Below the pieces are notes generated by a model. That model saw only the letters and a program-made list of their open reading frames with translations. It ran no database searches and was not told where the DNA came from. This document shows positions 44,443 through 54,800 of a DNA stretch of 64,000 bases, piece after piece. Origin of the DNA: Crenobacter intestini (GTDB lineage: Bacteria > Pseudomonadota > Gammaproteobacteria > Burkholderiales > Chromobacteriaceae); assembly GCF_004919095.1 (NCBI RefSeq), contig NZ_STGJ01000001.1:62001-126000 (forward strand), in the 5' to 3' direction. The translations under genes and the position numbers were made by a program. Position 1 is the first letter of the stretch. Every line of letters begins with the position of its first letter.

Positions 44443-47259
44443 TTACTGGCACGCCTCGCAGTCGGGGTTGTCGATCGAGCAGAAGCGCGCCTCAGGCTCG
44501 GGGGCGGTCGGCACGGCGTTGAGCTCGCCACCGCGGCCGGTCGACTTCTCGGCGCTGGTGGCGGCCAGCGTGCGCAGGTAGTAGGTGGTCTTCAGCCCCT
44601 TCAGCCACGCGAGCTTGTAGAGCTCGTCGAGCAGCTTGCCGGAGGCGCCGGCCACGTACAGGTTGAGGCTCTGCGCCTGGTCGATCCACTTCTGGCGGCG
44701 GCTGGCGGCCTCCACCAGCCACTTGGCGTCGATCTCGAAGGCGGTCACGTACAGGGCTTTCAGCTCACCCGGCACGCGGTCGATGCGGCCGAGGCTACCG
44801 TCGAAGTACTTGAGGTCGGCGACCATCACCTCGTCCCACAGCCCGGCGGCCTTCAGGTCGCGCACCAGGTGTTCGTTGATCACGGTGAACTCGCCGGACA
44901 GGTTCGATTTGACGAACAGGTTCTGGTAGGTCGGCTCGATGCTGGCCGACACGCCGACGATGTTGGAGATGGTCGCGGTCGGCGCGATGGCCAGGCAGTT
45001 CGAGTTGCGCATGCCGTGGCGGGCGATGCGTTCGCGCAAGGGTTGCCAGTTGAGCGTCTCGCTGCGGTCCATCTCCAGCAGGCCGCCGCGCGCCTCGGCG
45101 AGCAGCGCGATGCTGTCCTGCGGCAGGATGCCGCGCGACCACAGGCTGCCCTCGTAGCTCGGGTAGCGGCCACGCTCCTCGGCAAGCATGGTCGACGCCC
45201 AGTACGCGTGGTAGGCCACGCGCTCCATCGCGCGGTCGGCGAACGCCACCGCCGCGTCGCTCGCGTACGGGATGCGCAGGCGGTGCAGGCAGTCCTGGAA
45301 CGCCATGATGCCCAGGCCCACCGGGCGGTGGCGCAGGTTGGCGTTGCGCGCCTTGTCGACCGGGTAGTAGTTGAGGTCGATCACGTTGTCGAGCATGCGC
45401 ATGGCGGTGCTGACGGTGCGCGCGAGGTGCGCGTCGTCGAGCTCGCCGCTGTCGGTCAGGTGGGCGGCGAGGTTGACCGACCCCAGGTTGCACACGGCGA
45501 TCTCGTCGGCCGAGGTGTTCAGCGTGATCTCGGTGCACAGGTTGGAGCTGTGCACCACGCCCAGGTGCTGCTGCGGGCTGCGCAGATTGCACGGGTCCTT
45601 GAAGGTCAGCCACGGGTGGCCGGTCTCGAACAGCATGGTCAGCATCTTGCGCCACAGCGTGGTGGCCGGCAGCGTGCGGTAGACGGCCAGCTTGCCCGCG
45701 CGGCCCAGCGCCTCGTAGTGGGCGTAGCGCGCCTCGAACGCGGCGCCGGTCAGCTCGTGCAGGTCCCCCGTCTCGGCCGGGCTGAACAGGCTCCATTCTT
45801 CGCCTGCGATCACCCGCTTCATGAAGAGGTCGGGGATCCAGTTGGCGCTGTTCATGTCGTGCGCGCGGCGGCGCTCGTCGCCGGTGTTCTTGCGCAGCTC
45901 GAGGAATTCCTCGATGTCGGCGTGCCAGGTCTCGAGGTAGGCGCACACCGCGCCCTTGCGCTTGCCGCCCTGGTTGACCGCCACCGCGGTGTCGTTGACC
46001 ACCTTCAGGAACGGGATCACGCCCTGGCTTACGCCATTGGTGCCGCGGATATGGCTGCCCAGCGCGCGCACCGGCGTCCAGTCGTTGCCGAGGCCCCCGG
46101 CAAACTTGGAGAGCAGCGCGTTGTCCTTGATGCCGTCGAAGATGCCTTCCAGGCTGTCGGCGAGGGTGGTCAGGTAACAGCTGGAGAGCTGGCTGTGGCG
46201 GGTGCCGGCGTTGAACAGCGTCGGCGTCGAGCTCATGAAGTCGAAGCTGGAGAGCAGTTCGTAAAACTCGATGGCGCGCGCCTCGCGGTCGGTTTCATTC
46301 AGCGCCAGCCCCATCGCCACCCGCATGAAGAACACCTGCGGCAGTTCGCTGCGCACGCCCGCCACATGCAGGAAGTAGCGGTCGGCCAGCGTCTGCAGGC
46401 CCAGGTAGCCGAACTTCAGGTCGCGAGAAGGCTTGAGCGCGGCGCCCAGGCGTGCGAAGTCGAAGCTGGCGAGTTCGGGGTTGAGCAAGCCGGCGTCGAT
46501 ATTGCCGCGGATGCTGCGCACGAGCGCGTGCGGGTAGGCGGCGGCCATGCCGGCCTGGCTGACCGGCTCGCAGAGCACTTCGGCGCGCAGCGCGCCCAGC
46601 AGCAAGCGCGCGGTCACGTAGTCGTACGCCGGGTCCTGCTCGATGCGGGCGCGCGCGGCGAGCACCGCCGAGCGCGACACTTCCTCAGCCGCGACGCCGT
46701 CGTACAGGTTCTTCAGGGTGTCGGCGAGCAATGCCTCGACGTCAGCTTCCGGCAGGCCCGCGCAGGCGGCGGCAACCTCGGCGCGCAGCGCGGCGACGTC
46801 CAGCGGCGCGTGGCGGCCGTCGGCGTGCACCACCGTCAGCGCCGGTACGGCCTCGGCGGCCGGCTCGGCAGCCTCGGCAGCGCGCGCCTTGGCGTGCGCT
46901 TCGCGGTACAGCACGTAGGCGCGGGCGACGTCGTGTTCACCCGCGCGCATCAGCGCGAGCTCGACCTGGTCCTGGATCTCCTCGATATGGATGGCGCCGC
47001 CGTCGGGCTTCCTGCGCATCAGCGCGCCGACCGCGGTTTCGGTCAGGCGGGCGACCTTGTCGCGCAGGCTGGCCGACGCGGCGTGGCTGCCACCGGCGAC
47101 CGCCAAAAAGGCCTTGCTCACCGCGATCGAGATCTTCACCGGCTCGAAGGCGACCACGTCGCCGTTGCGGCGGATGGTCATGTAGTGGATGACGTCGGCC
47201 GCGGGCGCGGCGGCGCGGCCCATCTCGGTCGCCAGTTGGCTGTCTACGGTCGATTGCAT
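44443..47259 (-). CDS. nrdA: Ribonucleoside-diphosphate reductase alpha subunit with two ATP-cones
   Basis: This 938-residue class I RNR catalytic subunit starts at ATG 47259 (GGAGAG upstream). Residues about 28-115 form an ATP-cone (MTIRRNGDVVAFEPVKISIA). A second, E. coli-like cone follows at about 130-220. The barrel has the active-site triad: SSCYLTTL, NLCTEITLN and CNLGSVNL. The C-terminal tail CSIDNPDCEAC carries the redox cysteines. It makes deoxynucleotides with NrdB. Double cones, as in Pseudomonas aeruginosa NrdA, allow dATP-controlled oligomerisation. Upstream lie NrdR-like boxes. Confidence 0.95.
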   Translation of the reverse strand: MQSTVDSQLATEMGRAAAPAADVIHYMTIRRNGDVVAFEPVKISIAVSKAFLAVAGGSHAASASLRDKVARLTETAVGALMRRKPDGGAIHIEEIQDQVELALMRAGEHDVARAYVLYREAHAKARAAEAAEPAAEAVPALTVVHADGRHAPLDVAALRAEVAAACAGLPEADVEALLADTLKNLYDGVAAEEVSRSAVLAARARIEQDPAYDYVTARLLLGALRAEVLCEPVSQAGMAAAYPHALVRSIRGNIDAGLLNPELASFDFARLGAALKPSRDLKFGYLGLQTLADRYFLHVAGVRSELPQVFFMRVAMGLALNETDREARAIEFYELLSSFDFMSSTPTLFNAGTRHSQLSSCYLTTLADSLEGIFDGIKDNALLSKFAGGLGNDWTPVRALGSHIRGTNGVSQGVIPFLKVVNDTAVAVNQGGKRKGAVCAYLETWHADIEEFLELRKNTGDERRRAHDMNSANWIPDLFMKRVIAGEEWSLFSPAETGDLHELTGAAFEARYAHYEALGRAGKLAVYRTLPATTLWRKMLTMLFETGHPWLTFKDPCNLRSPQQHLGVVHSSNLCTEITLNTSADEIAVCNLGSVNLAAHLTDSGELDDAHLARTVSTAMRMLDNVIDLNYYPVDKARNANLRHRPVGLGIMAFQDCLHRLRIPYASDAAVAFADRAMERVAYHAYWASTMLAEERGRYPSYEGSLWSRGILPQDSIALLAEARGGLLEMDRSETLNWQPLRERIARHGMRNSNCLAIAPTATISNIVGVSASIEPTYQNLFVKSNLSGEFTVINEHLVRDLKAAGLWDEVMVADLKYFDGSLGRIDRVPGELKALYVTAFEIDAKWLVEAASRRQKWIDQAQSLNLYVAGASGKLLDELYKLAWLKGLKTTYYLRTLAATSAEKSTGRGGELNAVPTAPEPEARFCSIDNPDCEACQ

Positions 47260-47296
47260 CGAAGCTCTCCGCATGGTGGCAGCGGCACCCGCCACT

Positions 47297-47343
47297 ACAC
47301 CACATATTGTGTTTGATGGTTATTGATGCGCAAATGGTAGTGT
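47297..47343 (-). promoter_or_regulatory. Pair of NrdR boxes upstream of nrdA
   Basis: On the reverse strand ACACAATATGTGGTGT (47312-47297) agrees with the NrdR consensus ACACwATATaTwGtGT at nearly every position. A weaker box, ACACTACCATTTGCGC (47343-47328), lies exactly 31 bp away. That is three helical turns, the spacing NrdR pairs use. A possible -35 (TTGCGA) and -10 (TACCAT) overlap the weaker box. NrdR would repress nrdA when dATP is high. The nrdR gene is not in the window. Confidence 0.75.
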
Positions 47344-47524
47344 CGCTGCAGGGCGTTCGCAAGGCTTGACATGACGTATAAATACGCAAGCCCTTGTGGC
47401 GGCTGGCTTTGCGGCGCGAAAAATTTTTTCAGACAGGATAAAGACGCGCTGTTTCAGCGATATTGCGGTGGCGAATTTGCATCAGCACTACATGTAGTGG
47501 GTGTATCGCAGACGGCGGACAAAC

Positions 47525-47551
47525 AAAAACCCGGCGTAAAGCCGGGTTTTG
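47525..47551. terminator. Bidirectional terminator after pgeF
   Basis: AAAACCCGGC and GCCGGGTTTT form a perfect stem around GTAAA. On the reverse strand it ends the rluD-pgeF transcript 21 bp after the pgeF stop. The 47344-47524 stretch beyond it shows no gene. Confidence 0.85.
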
Positions 47552-47571
47552 TCGCGGGGCGGGCAGGGCGC

Positions 47572-48309
47572 TTACGGTTCGAGCCAGATCAGGCTCGCCA
47601 TGCGGCCGGTGACGCCGTCGCGCCGGTACGAGAAGAAACGATCGCGCTCGATCACCGTGCAGTGTTCGCCGCCGCTGACATCGGTGACGCCCGCCTCGGC
47701 CAGGCGCTGGCGGGCGAGCAGGTAGATGTCGGCAAGGTACTTGCCCTCGCCGATGTCGCTGAACGCTGCGGCCGCTTCGGTCGCGTGCGCGACAAAGTGC
47801 GCGCGGACCTCGGCGCCGACCTCGAACGCGTCCGGGCCGATGGCGGGGCCGAGCCAGGCGAGGATCTCGCCGGGGGGTACGCCCATCGCGGCGACGGTCG
47901 CCTCGAGCACGCCGTCGGCCAGGCCGCGCCAGCCGGCGTGCGCGGCGCCGACGACCGAGCCCGCCTTGTCGCAGAACAGCACCGGCAGGCAGTCGGCGGT
48001 CATCACCACGCAGACGGCACCCGCGCCGTGCGCGACGCTGGCGTCGGCGTCCGGCACCGTGCCACCCAGCTTGCCGGCGTCGACCACGTGCACGCCGTGC
48101 ACCTGGTTGAGCCAGGCCGGCTCGGCCGGCAGGTGCGCGCGCAGTGCCTCGCGGTTATGGGCGACGGCGAGCGCGTCGTCCCCCACGTGCATCGCCAGGT
48201 TGAAGCTGGCCCACGGCGCCTGGCTCTCGCCGCCGGCACGGGTGGTCACCAGCGTGCGTACGCGGGAGGGCGCCGCCCAGCCGGCCGACAGGTACTCAGT
48301 CGCGGACAT
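47572..48309 (-). CDS. pgeF: Peptidoglycan editing factor PgeF (YfiH/polyphenol oxidase family)
   Basis: This 245-residue protein of the DUF152/YfiH family carries LVTTRAGGES, WLNQVHGVHVVDA, MTADCLPVLFCD and AAHAGWRGLADGVLEA. The His/Cys residues of these motifs form the zinc site. PgeF removes non-canonical residues from peptidoglycan precursors; homologues were called laccases. The gene overlaps the end of rluD by 14 bp, the usual rluD-pgeF operon. Confidence 0.94.
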   Translation of the reverse strand: MSATEYLSAGWAAPSRVRTLVTTRAGGESQAPWASFNLAMHVGDDALAVAHNREALRAHLPAEPAWLNQVHGVHVVDAGKLGGTVPDADASVAHGAGAVCVVMTADCLPVLFCDKAGSVVGAAHAGWRGLADGVLEATVAAMGVPPGEILAWLGPAIGPDAFEVGAEVRAHFVAHATEAAAAFSDIGEGKYLADIYLLARQRLAEAGVTDVSGGEHCTVIERDRFFSYRRDGVTGRMASLIWLEP

Positions 48310-49384
48310 ACAACACCTCCACGTCGCCGTCGTCCTCGTCGTCCCACTCTTCGTCGTCTTCCCAGTCTTCGCCCGCGCTGAGCATCTCGCCCGTCTCGCC
48401 GCGCAGCACGGCGAGCAGCGACTTCATGTCGTCGGGCAGGCGCGCGGTCCAGTTCATGGTCTGGCCGCTGACCGGGTGGACGAGCGAGAGCTTGTACGCG
48501 TGCAGCGCCTGGCGGCCGAGCGCCTTCACGGCCTCGCTGGCTGCCTCGTCCATCTTGTGGCGCGGGTTGCCGTACACCGGGTCACCGGCGAGCGGGTGGC
48601 CGGCCTCGCGCATGTGCACGCGGATCTGGTGGGTGCGGCCGGTTTCCAGGCGGCACTCGATATAGCTGTGGTAGGGGAAGCGTTCGAGCACGCGCACGTG
48701 GGTGATCGCCTGCTTGCCGCCGAACTTCACCACCGCCATGCGCAGGCGGTTGTGCGGGTCGCGGCCGATCAGGGTGTCGATCTTGCCGTCGAACGGCACC
48801 ACGCCGTCGGCGATCGCACGGTAGATGCGCTTGACGCTGCGCGCCTGCATCTGGCGCACCAGCTCGGTCTGCGCGGGCACGGTGCGCGCGACCACCATCA
48901 GGCCGCTGGTTTCCTTGTCCAGCCGGTGCACGATGCCGGCGCGCGGTACGCGGGTAATTTCCGGGTAGTGAAAGAGCAGGGCGTTCAAAAGCGTGCCCGA
49001 CCAGTTGCCGGAAGCCGGGTGCACCACCATGCCGGCGGGCTTGTTGACGACCAGGATGTGCTCGTCCTGGTAGATCACGTTCAGCGGCAGGTCTTCCGGC
49101 TGGTAGGCGGCTTCCTCGGGCAGTTCGACCGCCTCGACGCGCACGGTTTCGTCGCCCATCAGCTTGGTCTTGCCGGCGACCACCTTGCCGTCGACGGTGA
49201 CGAGGCCGTCCTTGATCCACTGGGTCAGCCGGCTGCGCGAGTACTCGGGCAGCAGCTTGGCGAGCGCGCCGTCGAGGCGCTCGCCGGCGAACGAGAACGG
49301 CACGGTCAGTTCGCGTGCCGCGAGACTCCCGTTTTCTTCCGGGATGTCGTTATAATCGTCGCCATCGAAATAAGGATTGGTCAT
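48296..49384 (-). CDS. rluD: 23S rRNA pseudouridine synthase RluD
   Basis: This 362-residue protein has an S4 RNA-binding domain (residues 32-90) and the pseudouridine synthase core. The catalytic aspartate is in PRAGIVHRLDKETSGLMVVA, and GRTHQIRVHM follows. It modifies helix 69 of 23S rRNA (positions 1911, 1915, 1917 in E. coli). The acidic C-terminal tail (EDWEDDEEWDDEDDGDVEV) is unusual. Its ATG (49382-49384) overlaps the ATG of divergent bamD (49383-49385). Confidence 0.95.
   Translation of the reverse strand: MTNPYFDGDDYNDIPEENGSLAARELTVPFSFAGERLDGALAKLLPEYSRSRLTQWIKDGLVTVDGKVVAGKTKLMGDETVRVEAVELPEEAAYQPEDLPLNVIYQDEHILVVNKPAGMVVHPASGNWSGTLLNALLFHYPEITRVPRAGIVHRLDKETSGLMVVARTVPAQTELVRQMQARSVKRIYRAIADGVVPFDGKIDTLIGRDPHNRLRMAVVKFGGKQAITHVRVLERFPYHSYIECRLETGRTHQIRVHMREAGHPLAGDPVYGNPRHKMDEAASEAVKALGRQALHAYKLSLVHPVSGQTMNWTARLPDDMKSLLAVLRGETGEMLSAGEDWEDDEEWDDEDDGDVEVLYVRD
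49351..49356 (+). promoter_or_regulatory. Likely -10 box for bamD inside rluD
   Basis: TATAAT lies 27 bp before the bamD start codon, inside the first codons of rluD. No clear -35 is seen. With start codons overlapping, bamD can only be transcribed from within rluD, so this box is a good candidate. Confidence 0.4.
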
Positions 49385-50174
49385 GAAAAGATATCTTGCT
49401 GCGGTGTTGATGGTGGCGGGCCTCGCCGGGTGCGCCTCAACCAGCGAACCGAACGACGAGACGCGTGGCTGGACGGTCGAGAAGATCTACGGCGAAGCGA
49501 AGGATGAGTTGAACAGCGGTAATTATACGCGCGCAATCAAACTCTACGAAACGCTGCAGGCGCGCTACCCGTACGGCCGTTACGCCCAGCAGGCGCTGAT
49601 GGATCAGGCGTACACCCACTACAAGGACCAGGAGCCTGAACTGGCGCTCGCCGCGGCCACCCGCTTCATCCGCCTGTATCCGGCGCACCCCAACCTCGAC
49701 TACATGTACTACCTGAAGGGCCTCGTCTACTACAACGACGATAGCACGACGCTCGCCAAGTGGGCGGGGCAGGACATGAGCGAGCGCGACCCGCGCGCCG
49801 CGCACGAGGCGTTCAACGCCTTCCGCGAGCTGACCGTGCGCTTCCCGCAAAGCCCGTACAGCGCGGACGCGACCGAGAAGATGCAGCAACTGGTCGCCGC
49901 CCTCGGTGGCCACCAGATGCACGTCGCCCGCTACTACATGAAGCGCGGCGCGTGGCTGGCCGCCGCCAACCGTGCGCAGGACGTGGTCAAGGAGTACAGC
50001 AACACCGGCCACAACGAAGAGGCGCTGGCAATCATGGTGGTCGCCTACGACAAGCTGGGCATGAAGGACCTGTCGGCCGACTCGGCTCGCGTACTCAAGC
50101 TCAACTACCCGAACAGCCAGTGGCTGCAGCAGCCGTGGCAAGTCAAGGAAGTCGCGTGGTGGAAGTTCTGGTAA
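49383..50174 (+). CDS. bamD: Outer membrane protein assembly factor BamD
   Basis: This 263-residue lipoprotein (MKRYLAAVLMVAGLAGCAST, lipid cysteine at 17) contains five TPR-like repeats. Typical blocks are WTVEKIYGEAKDELNSGNY, RYPYGRYAQQALMDQAYTHY and FPQSPYSADATEKMQQLV. It is an essential part of the BAM complex that inserts beta-barrel proteins in the outer membrane. AAGGA precedes the ATG. It is divergent from rluD with overlapping start codons. Confidence 0.96.
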   Translation: MKRYLAAVLMVAGLAGCASTSEPNDETRGWTVEKIYGEAKDELNSGNYTRAIKLYETLQARYPYGRYAQQALMDQAYTHYKDQEPELALAAATRFIRLYPAHPNLDYMYYLKGLVYYNDDSTTLAKWAGQDMSERDPRAAHEAFNAFRELTVRFPQSPYSADATEKMQQLVAALGGHQMHVARYYMKRGAWLAAANRAQDVVKEYSNTGHNEEALAIMVVAYDKLGMKDLSADSARVLKLNYPNSQWLQQPWQVKEVAWWKFW

Positions 50175-50203
50175 GCCGGTTGTCCGGCGCCTGAAGGACA
50201 GAC

Positions 50204-50236
50204 AGGGCGGCCCGCAACGGCGGGCGCCCTTTTTTT
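50204..50236 (+). terminator. Terminator after bamD
   Basis: AGGGCGGCCCGC and GCGGGCGCCCT pair around AACG with a one-base bulge, followed by TTTTTTT. It lies 30 bp after the bamD stop. Confidence 0.85.
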
Positions 50237-50262
50237 GCGCGTAGAAGCAGGAAGGGACGACC

Positions 50263-51255
50263 ATGAAGGCGATGCTGATCAACCGCTGTGGCGGGGTGGA
50301 CGTATTCGAGGAGGCGACGCTGACGCGGCCGCACCCGGGGCCGAACGAGGTGCGCATCCGGGTGATGGCCACCAGCGTGAACCCGATCGACTGCAAGATC
50401 CGTGCGGGTGCGGTGCCGCTCTCGCCGGCGTTCCCGGCGCTGTTGCAGGGCGACGTCGCCGGCATCGTCGACGCGGTCGGCGACGGGGTGACCTCTTTTG
50501 CAGCAGGCGACGCGGTGTTCGGCCTGATCGGCGGCCTGCGCTCGCACCAGGGCGCGCTCGCCGAATACGTGCTGGCCGACGCGCGCCTGCTGGCCAGGAA
50601 GCCCGACGCGCTCGACATGGTCGAGGCGGCTGCGCTGCCGGTGGTCGCGCTCACCGCGTGGGAGGGCTTGATCGAGCGCGCAAGGGTAAGCCCGGGGCAG
50701 GGCGTGCTGGTGCAGGGCGGCGCCGGCGGCGTCGGCCACATTGCGGTGCAGATCGCGCGCGCGGCCGGCTGCCGCGTCACGGCGACGGTGTCCGGCAAGG
50801 AGAAGGGCAGACTTGCGCGCCGGCTGGGCGCCGATGAAGTCGTCTACTACCGCGACGAGCCGGTCGCATCTTACGTTGCAAGGCTGACCGGCGGGCGCGG
50901 TTTCGACGTGGTGTTCGACAGCGTGGGGGGCGCGTCGCTCGACGCGTCGTTTGCCGCCGCCGCGCCGGGCGCTCAGGTGGTTGCCATCGCCGCGCGCTCG
51001 ACGCACGACCTCTCGCCGTTGCACGGCAAGGGGCTCACCCTGTCGGTGGTGTTCTCGCTGTCGCCCTTCGTGCACGGCGGCTCGCTTGCCCGCGTCGGCG
51101 AGCGGCTCGCGCGCATCGCGCAACTGGCGGACGCCGGCCTGCTGCGCCCGCATATCGATCCGCACACGTTTTCGCTGACGCAGGTAGCCGACGCGCACCG
51201 ACTGGTCGAATCGGGCGGCGCCGAGGGTAAGGTGGTCGTGCGTGTAGGCGTCTGA
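50263..51255 (+). CDS. NADP-dependent quinone oxidoreductase family protein
   Basis: This 330-residue medium-chain reductase lacks zinc-binding cysteines. It has the quinone-oxidoreductase patterns SVNPIDCKIRAG, GDVAGIVDAVG and VLVQGGAGGVGHIAVQIARA, the last being the NADP-binding fold. GAAGGGA precedes the ATG. Members reduce quinones or alkenals and are often stress-related. The substrate is unknown. It lies between bamD and glnB as a single gene. Confidence 0.9.
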   Translation: MKAMLINRCGGVDVFEEATLTRPHPGPNEVRIRVMATSVNPIDCKIRAGAVPLSPAFPALLQGDVAGIVDAVGDGVTSFAAGDAVFGLIGGLRSHQGALAEYVLADARLLARKPDALDMVEAAALPVVALTAWEGLIERARVSPGQGVLVQGGAGGVGHIAVQIARAAGCRVTATVSGKEKGRLARRLGADEVVYYRDEPVASYVARLTGGRGFDVVFDSVGGASLDASFAAAAPGAQVVAIAARSTHDLSPLHGKGLTLSVVFSLSPFVHGGSLARVGERLARIAQLADAGLLRPHIDPHTFSLTQVADAHRLVESGGAEGKVVVRVGV

Positions 51256-51344
51256 CGTGAGGGGTGGCGCCTGGCGACAGGGCGGGCGTCGACAAGGCCG
51301 GCGCTGGCCGGCTTGTGCGCCCGGAGGGTGGATGGCAGAAAAAA

Positions 51345-51368
51345 CAAACGCCCCGTCAAGGGGCGTTT
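51345..51368. terminator. Terminator between the quinone oxidoreductase and glnB
   Basis: AAACGCCCC and GGGGCGTTT form a perfect stem around GTCAA. On the reverse strand it is followed by GTTTTTT, so it best fits the end of the glnB transcript, 35 bp after its stop codon. It may also stop the forward gene. Confidence 0.8.
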
Positions 51369-51402
51369 GGCGTTGGCTGGCCTTGAGGCCGGCCGTCTGG
51401 GC

Positions 51403-51759
<357 letters not shown>

Positions 51760-51889
51760 CTATCGGGCGATCGTATCGCCGGCGCGCGGATATGACCTAT
51801 ACAATGCTGAAAAGCATCCGCGTGCCTTATAAAAAAAGCCATTATCCTGTATTATTACGCGCTTCCCTGATATTTGTCGCGGGTGTCGA

Positions 51890-54800
51890 ATGTCTTACCT
51901 TCTCAAGCTGCAGGGCGGTGCTGCCTTGTCCTCGTTCCGTCTGGAAAAACTGCTGGAAAGCGCGAGTGAAGCTGGCCTGCCGCCGCTGGCCATCGCCGCC
52001 GAGTTCTGGCACTTCGCCGAATGCTCGGCCGAACTCTCGGCCGGCGAGCTTGAGACGCTGCAAAAGCTGCTGGTCTACGGCGACGCGCCGCTCGCAGCGC
52101 GCCCCGACGGCGAACTCTTCCTGGTGACGCCGCGCCTGGGCACACTCTCGCCGTGGGCGTCCAAGGCCACCGATATCGCGCAGCACTGCGGCCTGGAGAA
52201 AGTCGGCCGCATCGAGCGCGGCACCGCCTACTACGTGAAGTCGGCGTCGCCGCTGGACGAAGCGGCGCGTGCGCGCGTCGCCGCCTTGCTGCACGACCGC
52301 ATGACCGAGACGGTGTTGCCGGGCCTTGACGACGCGGCGCGCCTGTTCGTGCATATCGAGCCGCAGCCCTTGACCTCGGTTGACGTGATCGGCGGCGGGC
52401 GTGACGCGCTGCTGGCCGCCAACGGCGAACTGGGTCTTGCGCTGTCGGCCGACGAAGTCGACTACCTGGTCGAAAACTTCACCCGCATCGGCCGCAACCC
52501 GACCGACGTCGAGCTGATGATGTTCGCGCAGGCGAACTCCGAGCACTGCCGCCACAAGATCTTCAACGCGTCGTTCACCGTCGACGGCGAAGAGAAGGCC
52601 AAGTCGCTGTTCCGCATGATCCGCGACACCCACGATGCGCACCCGGAAGGCACGCTGGTCGCGTACTCCGACAACGCCTCCGTGATCGAGGGCGGCTTCA
52701 TCGACCGCTTCTACCCGACGGCCGGCGACAACAGCTACGCCTTCAACCGCGAGCCGACCGCCATCCTGATGAAGGTCGAGACGCACAACCACCCGACCGC
52801 GATCGCGCCGTTCGCGGGCGCCGCCACCGGCTCCGGCGGCGAGATCCGCGACGAGGGCGCGACCGGCCGCGGCTCGCGCCCGAAGGCGGGCCTGACCGGT
52901 TTCACCGTCTCCAACCTGAACATCCCGGGCTTCACCCAGCCGTGGGAGCGCTACAGCGACAATCAGGCCGAATACGGCCGCCCAGACCGCATCGCGTCGC
53001 CCCTGCAGATCATGCTGGACGGCCCGATCGGCGGCGCCGCGTTCAACAACGAATTCGGTCGCCCGAACCTGACCGGCTACTTCCGCACCTTCGAAGAGCT
53101 GTACGCGGGCGAGATGCGCGGCTACCACAAGCCGATCATGATCGCCGGCGGCGTCGGCAACATCCAGGTTGCGCAAATCCACAAGAACCGCATCCCGGTC
53201 GGCGCCTTGCTGATCCAGCTGGGCGGGCCGGGCCTGCTGATCGGCCTGGGTGGCGGTGCCGCCTCGTCGATGGATACCGGCGCCAATAGCGCCGACCTCG
53301 ACTTCGACTCGGTGCAGCGCGGTAACCCCGAAATCGAGCGCCGTTGCCAGGAAGTGATCGACCGCTGCTGGCAACTGGGCGAGCAGAACCCGATCCAGTC
53401 CATCCACGACGTCGGCGCCGGCGGCCTCTCCAACGCCTTCCCCGAACTCGTCAACGACGCCGGCCGCGGCGCGATCTTCGAACTGCGCAAGGTCAACCTC
53501 GAAGACAAGGGGATGACGCCGATGCAGATCTGGTCGAACGAGTCGCAGGAACGCTACGTGCTGGCGGTGACCCCGGACGACCTGGAAACCTTCCGCGCGA
53601 TCTGCGAGCGCGAGCGTTGCCCGTTCGCCGTGCTCGGCACCGCGACCGAAGAAGGCCACCTGCAGGTGCGTGACGACGTGTTCGGCAACAATCCGGTCGA
53701 CATGCCGATGGACGTCTTGCTGGGCAAGCCGCCGCGCATGCAGCGCGACGTTAAGCGCGTCGAACGCGAGACCGTGGTGTTCGACGCCGCGCGCTTCCCG
53801 CTGAAGGAAACCGCTTACCGCGTGCTGCGCCTGCCGGCCGTCGCCGACAAGAGCTTCCTGATCACCATCGGCGACCGCAGCGTCGGCGGCATGACCGCGC
53901 GCGACCAGATGGTCGGCCGCTGGCAGGTGCCGGTCGCCGACGTGGCCGTCACCACCATGGGCTTCAACTCCTACCGCGGCGAAGCGATGGCGATGGGCGA
54001 GCGCACGCCGGCCGCGCTGCTGAGCGCGCCCGCGTCCGGCCGCCTGGCGGTCGGCGAGGCGCTGACCAATATCGCGGCGAGCTTTGTCGGCAATATCGGC
54101 AACGTCAAGCTGTCGGCCAACTGGATGGCCGCCGCCGGCCACCCGGGCGAAGACGCGGCGCTGTACGACACCGTCGAGGCCGTCTCCAAACTGTGCCAGC
54201 AGGTCGGCGTCAGCATCCCGGTCGGCAAGGACTCGCTGTCGATGAAGACGGTGTGGAAAGAGGGCGACGAGCAGAAAGCGGTCACCGCGCCGCTGTCGCT
54301 GATCGTCTCCGCCTTCTCGCCGGTCGAGGATGTGCGCAAGACCGTCACCCCGGAGCTGAAGTCCGACAAGGACACCGACCTGATCCTGATCGACCTGGGC
54401 TACGGCCGCTGCCGCCTGGGCGGCCCGGCTTACGGCCAGGTCTGGAAGGCGATGGAAGGCCGCTCACCAGACGTGGAAAGCCCGCTGCAACTGGCCAGCT
54501 TCTTCGACGCGATGCAGTCGCTGCTGCGCGACAACATGGTGCTGGCGTACCACGACCGCTCGGACGGCGGCCTGTTCGCGACGCTCGCCGAGATGATGTT
54601 TGCCGGACGCGTCGGCATCAGCATCGACCTGCAGGAACTGGTGATCGAGCGGCGCAACACCCAGCGCTATATCGCCGACTTCGTGCAGCCGACGCCGGAA
54701 GCGGCGACGCACGGCCGCATCATGCGCGTGCTGTTCAACGAGGAACTCGGCGCGGTGCTGCAGGTGAAGAAGGCGCACACCTCCGAGGTGATCTCGCGCT

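Noticed and set aside
43471-47316. A very long forward open frame opposite nrdA and nrdB
   Set aside because: It mirrors the codon pattern of strongly supported nrdA/nrdB on the other strand. High GC makes antisense stops rare, and the product is low-complexity His/Arg/Val-rich with no domain.
47366-47385. TTGACA followed by CGTATAAATACG as a forward promoter
   Set aside because: The spacing to any -10 is wrong and no forward gene follows before the pgeF terminator.
51842-54142. Long reverse open frame opposite purL
   Set aside because: It is an antisense shadow of a conserved enzyme and shows no recognisable domain or start signal.
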